Below, in pieces: positions 10,361-20,500 of a stretch of DNA of 64,000 nucleotides; position 1 is the first letter of the stretch; each line of letters opens with the position of its first letter. A program made the translations under genes and the position numbers. The notes beneath the pieces were generated by a model. It was not told the DNA's origin. It was given only the letters and a program-made list of their open reading frames with translations, and did not search any database. The DNA is from an uncultured Lachnospiraceae bacterium (GTDB lineage: Bacteria; Bacillota; Clostridia; Lachnospirales; Lachnospiraceae), in contig CAKRJP010000012.1 of the NCBI GenBank assembly GCA_934351835.1, forward strand, positions 20,987 through 84,986, in the 5' to 3' direction.

Positions 10361-10918
10361 CTACGGGCGACCCATATACCAGATAATCTTTCCTTTAATA
10401 TCCGATTCTTTCACTGTCCCAATCTCTCTGGAATCCCTTGACACTTCTCTGTTATCTCCTAATACAAAATACTCCTTGTCTTCTACCGTCAACGGGTATG
10501 TGATCTCGTCTGATTTTGCTTCTGTCTTTCCAAGCGCTTCTTTCGTTGCTATCTTTTCGCCGTTTACATAGATATTTCCATTCTGCAGATTCACTGTATC
10601 CCCGGGAACTGCAATGATCCTCTTGACATATTCTTCCCTGTCCGGTCGTTTGATCGCAACGATATCTCCCTGCTTGTACTCAACCGAATGCCTTTTATAT
10701 ACTACGATATCTTTATCATGCAGTGTCGGATACATAGACTCACCACTCACTGTTGCAATTCCCATCAATATATAAAAGACAACGCCCACCACTATGATCA
10801 CTGCCAGAAGCTGCAACGCTACGATCAGACGTTGAATCCTGGTCTCTTTCCTTTTCTGTCGCTTTATCTCCGGATCTACATCTTCCAGCACTTTTCTTTT
10901 AATTGCATCCATGTCCAT
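10361..10918 (-). CDS. lepB: Signal peptidase I
   Basis: 185 residues from the ATG at 10918, which sits 6 bases after AGAGAGGTG; an upstream in-frame ATG at 10942 would place that ribosome site inside the coding region. A cytoplasmic basic N-terminus is followed by one membrane helix (about 30-52). Box B SGESMYPT carries the catalytic Ser61, and EEYVKRIIAVPGD carries the general base Lys99. Box E GDNREVSRDSREIG is near the C-terminus. It cleaves signal peptides from secreted proteins on the outer face of the membrane. It is transcribed alone between two terminators. Location between two giant-surface-protein operons suggests, but does not prove, dedication to those substrates. Confidence 0.93.
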   Translation of the reverse strand: MDMDAIKRKVLEDVDPEIKRQKRKETRIQRLIVALQLLAVIIVVGVVFYILMGIATVSGESMYPTLHDKDIVVYKRHSVEYKQGDIVAIKRPDREEYVKRIIAVPGDTVNLQNGNIYVNGEKIATKEALGKTEAKSDEITYPLTVEDKEYFVLGDNREVSRDSREIGTVKESDIKGKIIWYMGRP

Positions 10919-10952
10919 AAAAAGCACCTCTCTTCTGCTCATTATCTTCTTT

Positions 10953-10981
10953 ATTATACTCTCTCTTTTCTATGAAATAAA
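10953..10981 (-). promoter_or_regulatory. Possible lepB promoter
   Basis: On the minus strand a perfect -10 TATAAT (plus positions 10953-10958) lies about 34 bases upstream of the lepB ATG. The -35 region 17 bases further up reads TTTATT, a poor match, so the call rests mainly on the -10. Confidence 0.4.
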
Positions 10982-11025
10982 GAAATAAATATAGAGCCAC
11001 AAGCCCGGGCTCTGACTCATCGTCA

Positions 11026-11072
11026 TATAAAAAGCGGCAACAACAGGTTTTCATTCCTGCTGCTGCCACCTT
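11026..11072 (-). terminator. Terminator of the giant-surface-protein operon
   Basis: On the minus strand GGCAGCAGCAGG pairs with CCTGTTGTTGCC (two G-U pairs) around an 8-base loop and is followed by GCTTTTT. The wobble pairs make it a good terminator only in this direction, matching the gene orientation. Confidence 0.8.
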
Positions 11073-11099
11073 CTACATGGGGTATATTCCGTGACGGGA

Positions 11100-11309
11100 T
11101 TATGCCTCCGTCTTATTTTGTTTTACTCGATCCTCTTCTCTGGAATCTTCTGCATATAAATCTGATAACTGATCTTCTAACTCTTTCTGTTCATCTCTCA
11201 GATTACTGCGTCTTACCGCAAAGACAACGATCACAACGATCAGTATAATCAATGCAAGAAGGTCCCACCAGCAAAAGCCCAGTCTTGTATGTTCTAAAAT
11301 ATATGACAT
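11100..11309 (-). CDS. Small single-pass membrane protein with charged tail (paralogue 2)
   Basis: 69 residues, preceded by AAGGAGG 7 bases before the ATG. A short N-terminus ending in WWD is followed by one hydrophobic helix (about 17-33), then RRSN and a Glu/Lys/Asp-rich helical tail (RDEQKELEDQLSDLY) expected to be cytoplasmic and coiled-coil forming. It has the same layout as the gene just upstream (D-x-x-A-L start of the helix, two basic residues then SN, charged tail), so the two are probably paralogues. No family is recognised. Third and last gene of the operon of the 3936-residue surface protein. Confidence 0.75.
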   Translation of the reverse strand: MSYILEHTRLGFCWWDLLALIILIVVIVVFAVRRSNLRDEQKELEDQLSDLYAEDSREEDRVKQNKTEA

Positions 11310-11327
11310 ATCATTTCCTCCTTACCT

Positions 11328-11540
11328 TTATGCTTCCTGTCCGTTTTCTATCTGTGTCTCTGCCTGCTCTTCCCGGATTTCCTGAATTTTCTTATCCAGT
11401 TCCTCCTCAAAATCTTTTTCACGCTGTTTCTGATTGCTATGATGTACCAGTATCATGATCAGCAGTACAATTGCTACGACCAGTGCCGGTATATCCCACG
11501 AATGCATTCCAAGATTATGTACAAATTCGAAATATCTCAT
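11328..11540 (-). CDS. Small single-pass membrane protein with charged tail (paralogue 1)
   Basis: 70 residues, with AGAAGGAGG 8 bases before the ATG. HSWDIPAL leads into a hydrophobic helix (about 16-34), then HHSNQKQREKDFEEELDKKI, a strongly charged helical tail. That tail resembles the cytoplasmic tail of the giant surface protein encoded 36 bases upstream (HNMKKRQKKNFELREELD). Similar tails on three adjacent membrane proteins suggest they associate in the membrane by helix pairing. No known family recognised; function is inferred only from context. Confidence 0.75.
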   Translation of the reverse strand: MRYFEFVHNLGMHSWDIPALVVAIVLLIMILVHHSNQKQREKDFEEELDKKIQEIREEQAETQIENGQEA

Positions 11541-11575
11541 ATGTCTGCCTCCTTCTTACTTATTCTTACGGTTTT

Positions 11576-14500
11576 TTAATTAGCTTCTTGTTCTCTGGAA
11601 GTTGGAAGACCTCTCTTTGCGAGTTCTGTATCCAGTTCTTCTCTGAGTTCAAAGTTCTTTTTCTGCCGTTTCTTCATGTTATGTGTAAAGAATCCATACA
11701 GGATTGCTGTGATTAACATGATTAAGAAATGGAGGATGCAGCAATCGTGGTCATCCAGTTTCTGATTTTCCAATGGTACGTCTCCATCGTCAGAATCAAA
11801 TACCTCTTGTACATCTGCCGCAAAGTTTCTAACTGCATTTGCTGTTGCCTGCGGTACGTTTGTAACTGTGTCAACTACCTGGTTGATCACACCCGGGTTT
11901 GAAGGCGTCTGCGGATTATTCTGTGGTATTACAGGTATCGCTGTGAATCTTGCCGTAAAGGTCATCTCGCCTGTAATATCATAACCGGTTGTCGGTCTCT
12001 GCGGTGACCAGTTAAGACTTGACTGATCATATCCTGCATTTGCTCTTGCTCCTGCAATCTGGAAGAATGAGAGATGTCCGACACCATTTACTGCCGGTTC
12101 ATTATTTTCATCAAATAATGTTACCACTGCATGGTCATGTGTCACGGTTCCGTTTACTGCCTCAAATCTTACTACTACCTGATATCGATCCGGAATATTA
12201 TCTGGCTGATCCGGATTTGTCGGATCTGTTCCGATCGTATCTTTGTAGTAAATAAATGTTACTGTTGCGTCTTCATTTTCAATAGTTACTGTCTTGGTTG
12301 ACGGATATGCAACGTATCCTTCCACGGCTTCTGCCTCCAGGATCTTGCTGGTTCCCGGTTTCAGATTCTCAATATCGTAATCCTCAGGAAGTGCCACATC
12401 TCCTTCTTCTCCATCTGCAAATACATGCTCTACGTGGATATCATATACTTCTTCCACATCTACAGGTACTTCCGGTGTCTCTGGGATCTCACCCTCACCC
12501 TTGGCAACTGCTGCATTTGTGATGGTATTTCCGCGGTCTTCTTTCACAACCGTGTACTCTGCTGTGATTGTTGCCGTCTTGCCAGGTGCCAGTGTATCTA
12601 ATGTTACGTTAGCTCCATTGATCGTGCCCTTAGCGTCTTCAACCTTTGTGATTGTTGCAGCTCCTGCTGCCTTCATCTGATCTTCTACCAGAACATTGTT
12701 CTGCGTTGTATTACCTGTATTCTCTACAGTGATCTCGTATGTAACGGTATCGCCGATCTGATATTCAGCCTTTTCGCCAACGACTTTCTTGGTAATGCTA
12801 AGTTCCGGATTCTTCTGATCTGTAGGATCTTCCGTCTTTCCAGGTTTTACGTCCGGTGTCGGTTTGTCCGGATCCGGTGTTGTTCCTGTTGCTGTTGCCA
12901 CATTGACAACTGTCTTTCCAAGGTCAGATTCTTTTACAGTGTAGCTTGCCTTAAACGTTACTTCATCGTTCGGTTTGAATTTGCCTTCGATCTTGAATGC
13001 CTTATCACCTGTATTACCTGTCAGTTTATCAGATACTGTCACATCTGTTAATGTTAAGTTACCTGTGTTCTTAGCGGTAATCTCATAAGTGATCTTCTCA
13101 CCGAGTGCATAACTCTTACCGTTTGCCGGTTTACTTGTTGTTTTCTTGGTTACTGTAATCTGTGGATTACTTTCATCTGTTGTAACTGTCTTCTCACCTT
13201 CGCCCTTAACATCTTTTCCTGTCGGATCTTTACCTTCTGCTGTTGCAAGGTTTCTGATCTTGCCTGCGATGATGTCTTTTTCAGTTACAGTGTATGTTGT
13301 TTCTTTTGTTACTGTCTTGCCCGGTTTGATATCATCAAGTGTCCATTCAGCTTTTGTCAGAGGGTCGTTCAGTTTTACTCCGCTGATTGTTACATTTCCA
13401 TTATTTGTTACGGTAATGGTGTATTTAATCTTCTCGCCGAGTTTTACTTCACCGGTCTTATCCGCCGTCTTAATGACTGTTAAGTTCGGATTTGGTGTAT
13501 CTACCGGATCTTCCTTTTCACCAGGTATTACCGGTGTCTCAGGTTTCTTCGGATCCGGATTCTCTGCCTTGCCGGTTACGTTGTTGACAACTTTTTCTTC
13601 TAATACATCTGCTTCTGTTACTGTGTATCTTGCTTCAAATGTCTTTGTATCACCAGGTGTGAGTGTCTTGATCGTCCATGCATTATCTCCGGCATTGCCT
13701 GTGAGTGCATCTTCGATCTTCACATTTGTAAGTGTCAGGTTACCATCATTGGTTACTTTGATCTCGTACTTGATGGTCTCACCAAGTTTGTAAATATGGT
13801 CTTCTGTCACACCCTTCGTTGTCTTTGTGATGGTCATGTGTGGGTTGGATTTATCGAATTTATCAACTGTATCAGTTCCTTTATATTCTTTATCCACACC
13901 ACTGAAGGTTGCTTTTACATTATTTGTAAATGTACCATTTACGATATCTGCTTCTGTCACTATGTAAGTAGCTTTTGCAGTAATCTCTTTTCCAGGTTTT
14001 ACATTTGCAAATGTTGTCTCGTCAAGTGTTACACCATCCTGCTCTTCGAGAGTGATCGTCTTGGCTTCATCATAAATGTTCTTTACAGTGATTGTAAATT
14101 CAATAACGTCGCCGACTTTGTATGTCTTGTCTGTGTCATGTGTCTTGTTCACTACCAGTGAAGGTGTAACCGGATTCTCCGGTGTTCCGTCTGTGACTGT
14201 TAATAATCCGGTGTTTACAGTTACATTGTAGTTAGATTTCTTAGCTGTGTATTCGTTCTCGCCTTCTGCAGCCCATGTCATCTCGTAGTTGTTCACGGAT
14301 GTTCCTACATATGTCTGTGAACCTGTCACCTCAAATCCATAGGTCTCACCTGCTACGATTCCATCTACGCGTCCAGAAGCTGTCAATGCTTTATTATTGA
14401 ATACTCTTGTTGCTGAATCTGTTGTAATGGTTACGGTCTTCGGTGTGATCTGGTAAACCTTATCCACGGTTCCGCTGTAGTTGCCTTTACCTGTGATTGT

Positions 14501-17500
14501 TACTGTGATCTCACCTGTTACGTTTGTAAAGTCGTCTTTGTCATTGTAACTTACTTCGTAATCTTTTCCTTCTTCCAGCTTGTTTCCATCTTTGTCTTTT
14601 ACGACCGGTGTCCACTTGTGCTCTTTGCCATCATATGGCACATCGGAAGGATCATTGATTGTAATGCCCTTGTAATTCGGGTCTGGTTTATCCGGATTCT
14701 CCGGATCTGGTTTCGGTACGATAGACTGTGCTGTAACTTTCAGTGTTCCAACACTCTTGCTGATCGTATAGTTACTTTCTTTTGCAGTTCCGTCCCATGT
14801 CAGTGTATAGGTATTATCGCTCTCACCGACTTCTGTCTGGCTTCCGGTTGTCTCAAATGTTGCTGTCTCATTGTTGACAAATCCGCTGATCGTTCCGGCT
14901 GCTGTTAATGCGTTTCCGTCATAGACTTTATTTGCCTTCGGTGTCGTAATGGTCAGTGCTGCCGGTGTAACTTCTACTTCTGCCGTGCTTGACTTGTCAA
15001 TCTTCAGCTTATCTGTTACATCTTTTCCGCTGGCATTTACAATGACCAGTTCATCTACCTTCGCTGTTTCTTTTGATACATCTGTCAGACTCGTATTGGA
15101 TTTTGCAGTCTTTACACTGTATCCCTTTGGAAGTCCTTTGACTGTTACGGTTGCTCCGTGTGGGTTTCCGTCATAAGTATGTGTTCCACCGGTGACTACT
15201 GCCACAATACTGTCTGTTGTCTCTGTAACTACCAGTTTTCCAAGTGTCTCACTCTTTAACTTGTAGTTATTTTCACTGGCTTTGTCATTCCAGGTCATCT
15301 CATAGGTATTGTCGCTTTCGCCTACTTCTGTCTGGCTTCCGGTTGTTCTAAAGCTGTATCCATCCTTCTTTAATACATTTTCAACTTTGTAACCAACAGC
15401 TGTCAATGGCTCTCCATCGTATGTTTTGCTGTCTCCGTCAGTTGTTACTGTATATTCTCTTGGAAGGATCTGATAACTCTTTGTTGCACTTCCTGTGTAG
15501 TTGCCTTTTCCTGTAATGGTTACTTCGATGGCTCCTGTTACGTTGGTGTAATCTGTCTTGCTGTAGCTTACTTCGTAGTCAGTTCCCTCTGTGAGAGTCT
15601 TGCCATCTTTATCTTTTACGACCGGTGTCCACTTATGTGCTTCTCCATCGTATGGTACATCGGAAGGATCATTGATCGTAATGCCCTTGTAACTTGGATC
15701 CGGCTTGTCCGGATTCTCCGGATCTGTTCCCGGTACGATAGACTGTGCTGTAACTTTCAGTGTTCCAACACTCTTGCTGATTGTATAGTTACTTTCTTTT
15801 GCAGTTCCGTCCCATGTCAGTGTATAGGTATTATCGCTCTCACCGACTTCTGTCTGACTTCCGGTTGTCACAAATGTGGCTGTCTCATTATTGACAAATC
15901 CGCTGATCGTTCCGGCTTTGGTCAATGCGTTTCCGTCATAGACTCTGCTCGCATCTGGTGTTGTAATCGTCAGTGTTGCCGGTGTAACTTCTACTTCTGC
16001 TGTACTTGACTTATCAATATTCAGCTTAGCTGTTACATCTTCGCCATTTGCATTTACAATGACCAGTTCATCTACTTTTGCCGTAGCTTTTGATACATCT
16101 GTCAGACTTGTATTGGATTTTGCGGTCTTAACGCTGTATCCCTTTGGAAGTCCTGTTACCGTTACGGTTGCTCCGTGTGGGTTTCCGTCATAAGTATGTG
16201 TTCCACCGGTGACTACTGCCACAATACTGTCTGTTGTCTCTGTAACTACCAGTTTTCCAAGTGCCTCACTCTTTAACTTGTAGTTATTTTCACTGGCTTT
16301 GTCATTCCAGGTCATCTCGTAGGTATTGTCGCTTTCGCCTACTTCTGTCTGGCTTCCGGTTGTCTTAAAGCTGTATCCGTCCTTCTCTAATACATTTTCA
16401 ACTTTGTAACCAGCGGCTGTCAATGGCTCTCCATTGTATGTTTTGCTGTCTCCATCAGTTTCTACTGTATATTCTCTTGGAAGGATCTGATAATTCTTTG
16501 TTACACTTCCTGTATAGTTGCCTTTTCCTGTAATGGTTACTTTGATAACACCTGTTACATTTGTAAAGTCATCTTTGTCATAACTTACAGTGTAATCGGT
16601 TCCCTCTGTCAGGACTTTGTCGGATGCATCTGTGACTATCGGTGTCCATTTCTGCACCTGTCCGTTGTATGGTACATCGGAAGGGTCATTGATCTGGATA
16701 CCTTTATAACTTGGATCTGGATTTTCCGGATCCGGTCCCGGTACGATAGCCTGCTCTGTAACTTTCAATGTTCCAAATTCGATTGTTACATCGTAGTTAG
16801 ATTCCTTTGCATTTCCATCCCAGTTCACGGTAAATGCATTATCGCTCTCGCCGACTTCTGTCTGGCTTCCGGTAAATGTATATCCCGCGCTCTCTCCTTC
16901 AGCAAATCCACTTTCTGTTGCCAGTGGTGTAGTTCCATTTACAAGGGCTGTTCCATTGTAAACTCTGTCAAGATCAGCACTCTTTAATGTTACTTTTGCC
17001 TTTTCGATCACAAGTTCGCCGTTCTCTGTATTTACAGTAAACTCACTGCTTACATCATTTCCAGCGGCATCTTTTACAACAGGTGTTCCTGTAATATTGT
17101 TCGTATAAGTTCCGGCATCTTTCTTTGTCGGGTCTTCTGTGGTCAGACCTTCTACGGTATAGGTTTCTCCGTCAACTGTAAATGTGGTTGTCTTCAAACC
17201 TGCAGCGCTGTGATCTTTTCCATCATATGGTACCTTGTCACTGTTTGCCTCTACCGTGATCTCATACTTCGCCTCACGATTTGTAATCGTCAGAGTACCT
17301 TCTTTTGTTATGATCGTGTAGTTATCCGGATTTGTATTACTCTTTAATTCATAAGTAAATGTATTATCGCTGCTTCCAACGACTTTCTGGCTTCCGGTCA
17401 CATCATAGGTTGCGCCTTCGCCCTTTGCAAATCCATCGCCACTCTCTGTAACGTTTTTATTCGTAAGTGCTTTACCATTGTAAGCTCTGCTGTCTGTTGC

Positions 17501-20500
17501 AGATGTCATGGTAACGGTACGTTTTTCAACCTTTACATAACCATCTGTCACTTCAAATTTAACATTTGTGAAGTTTGCGTTCTCATTCTTGAAATTCTTC
17601 GCATCCAGTCCCATCTCGGTCTCGCCGGCATTGGTTCTTTTTGCAAGAGCTGTTCCTTCAAATGTGAAATCGCTGTCCTGGTATAATGGATTACTGATAT
17701 TTGTTACCACATATCCTGAAGCCTTCTTCTCTGTTCCATCGTACTTATCTTCCGTATGGTTTCCGGTGATCTTAACTACTACTTCCGAAGTTACCGGTGT
17801 CACTTCCAGAGTTCCTTCTTCTGTTGTAATCTCGTAGTTATCTTTATTGGTTCCTTCATCTAATGTATAAGTAAATGTATTATCTTTTTTACCTACATTA
17901 GTGATCGTTCCGGTTACATTACAGCTTGCACCTTCATCCTTGACAAATCCATCTCCACCTACTGTGATCGTATCATTTGTAAGGGCTTCTCCGGTGTATG
18001 GTCTGCTTGATGTTCCACTGGTCAGTGTCACGTTTCTCTTTTCAATGGTTAACGTTCCGTCTACCACTACGAATTTAACTTTACTGAACTGATTACTTGT
18101 ATTCTTGAAATCACTGGCTTTCAGCTTCATCTTATAGGTTCCGGCGTCGGTTCCTTTTGCCTCTGCCTTGCCACTGAATGTAAAGTCATTTGCTGTATAT
18201 AACGGATTGCTGCTTGTCACGGTGTAGTCTGTGACTGTCTGCTCTGTTCCATTATATTTTACGGTCTTATTATTTCCGGTGATTGTTACAACAACTTCTT
18301 TATCATCTGCTGTTACAGTAAGTTTTCCTTCTGCCTTTGTTATATTGTAGTTGTTCTCACTGGTTCCCTCATTCAAGGTATATGTAAATTTGTTGTCACT
18401 GGTTCCGACTGTCGTCTGGCTTCCGGTTACATCATAGGATGCACCTTCACCCTCAACAAATCCGTCACCGCTCACTGTCACTCCATTGTTTGTAAGAGCT
18501 TTTCCATCGTATGGTTTGCTGTCATTAGCACTTGTAAGTGTCACATCTCTCTTTGTAATCGTCAGAGATCCGTCTTCAACTTTAAATTCTACATTTGTAA
18601 AGTTCTTACTTACATTTGCAAAATCAGAAGCTTTCAGATTCATCGGATAAGTTCCTGCATCGGTTCCTTTTGCCTCTGCCTTGCCGCTAAATGTAAAGTC
18701 ATTCGCTGTATATAATGAGTTGCTGATTTCTTTTACATCATAACCGGTTACGCTCTGCTCTTTGCCGGTATATTTCTGGCTATCCGTTTTTCCTTTAATG
18801 GTTACGGTTACCTTAGCTGTTACCGGTATTACTTCTAACGTTCCGTTGGCAGTTGTAATATTGTAGTTTCCTGCGTCTGTTCCTTCATTTAATGTATAAC
18901 TAAATGTATTCTCAGTCGTTCCTACATTTGTGATGGTTCCGGTTACATTGTAGCTTGCGCCCTGGCCGTTTACAAATCCGTCACCGCCTACTGTGACATT
19001 CTTATTTGTAAGAGCATTTCCATCGTATGGTTTGCTGTCATCGGCACTTGTAAGTGTTACGTTTCTCTTTGTAATCTCCAGAGATCCATCTGTTACTACG
19101 AATCTTACATTTGCAAAGTTCTTGCTGTTATTGGCAAAGCTTGCAGCTGTAAGTCCCATCGGGTAAGTTCCGACATTGGTTCCTTTTGCTTTTGCCAAAA
19201 CACCGTCTTTCAATCCAACATTTTCAGAAGTATACAAAGCGTTGCTGATGCTTACTACCTTATAATCTGTAACATTCTGCTCTGTTCCATTGTAAGGCTT
19301 GCTGTCTGTATTTCCCTGGATAGTTACTACAACTTCATCAGTTACCGGTGTTACTTCGAGTTCACCAGGCACGGTTGTAATATTGTAGTTCTTTTCATTT
19401 GTTCCATCCTTCAATTTGTAAGTAAATTCGTTATTTACTTTACCTACATTGGTGATTGTTCCGGTCACATCGTAAGTTGCACCTTCACCTTTTACAAATC
19501 CGTCACCACTCACTGTGACATTCTCATTCGTAAGGGCCGATCCAGTATAATGTCTGCTTGCTGATCCACTGGTCAGAGTTACATCTCTCTTTGTAATTTC
19601 AAGAGTTCCGTCTGTAACTACAAAAGTTACTTTTTTGAAGTTCTTATTGTTGTTTACAAAGTCTGACGCTTTCAGTCCCATCGGATAAGTTCCGACATCG
19701 GTTCCTTTTGCTTTTGCAGTTCCTTTAAATGAGAAGTCTTTTTCAGAATATGTCTTGCTGTCGATGGATACCGTGTAGTCTGTTACAGTCTGTTCTTCTC
19801 CACTGTATTTCTCTGACTTCTTATTTCCTGTAATTGTTACTACGACTTCGCTCTCGTCTGCCTTTACTGTCAGTTTTCCCGGAACCTGAGTGATATTGTA
19901 ATTATCTTTATTCGTTCCTTCATTCAGTTCGTATGTAAATGTGTTGTCGCTGGTTCCCTCATCTGTCTGACTTCCGGTCACATGGTATGTTGCACCTTCG
20001 CCTTTTGCAAATTCGTCACCACTCACTGTGACATTCTCATTTGTAAGAGCATTTCCATCGTAAACTTTCTCGTCACTTGCTGAGGTCAGTGTCACGTCTC
20101 TCTTTGCAATATCAAGCTGTCCATCGATTACTACGAATTTTACATTAGTAAAGTTCGTATTGGCATTCGCAAAATCGGATGCTTTCAGTCCCATCGGATA
20201 GTTTCCTGCATTGGTTCCTTTTACTTCTGCAGTGCCACTGAATGCAAAATCTGTATTTTTATATAACGTATTATTAATAGATACATCATATCCACGGACT
20301 GTCTGTTCGCTTCCGTTATATTTTCCTCCGCCGGTATGACCTGTAATTGTTACAACTACTTCCTTCGTTACCGGTGTTACTTCTAACGTTCCTTCTTTTT
20401 TTGTGATCGTGTAGTTGTCCGGGTTTACTCCCTTTTTCAGCGTATAAGAGAATGTATTCTTGCTCGTTCCAACATCTGTCTGGCTTCCGGTTACAGCATA

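Noticed and set aside
10993..11015. Second hairpin AGAGCC...GGCTCT next to the giant-operon terminator
   Set aside because: Short stem, large loop and no clear U-tract in either direction; not called as a separate terminator.
11576..11760. LPXTG sortase anchor on the giant surface protein
   Set aside because: No LPXTG-like motif precedes the C-terminal helix. The tail is long (about 35 residues) and mixed-charge, unlike a sorting signal.
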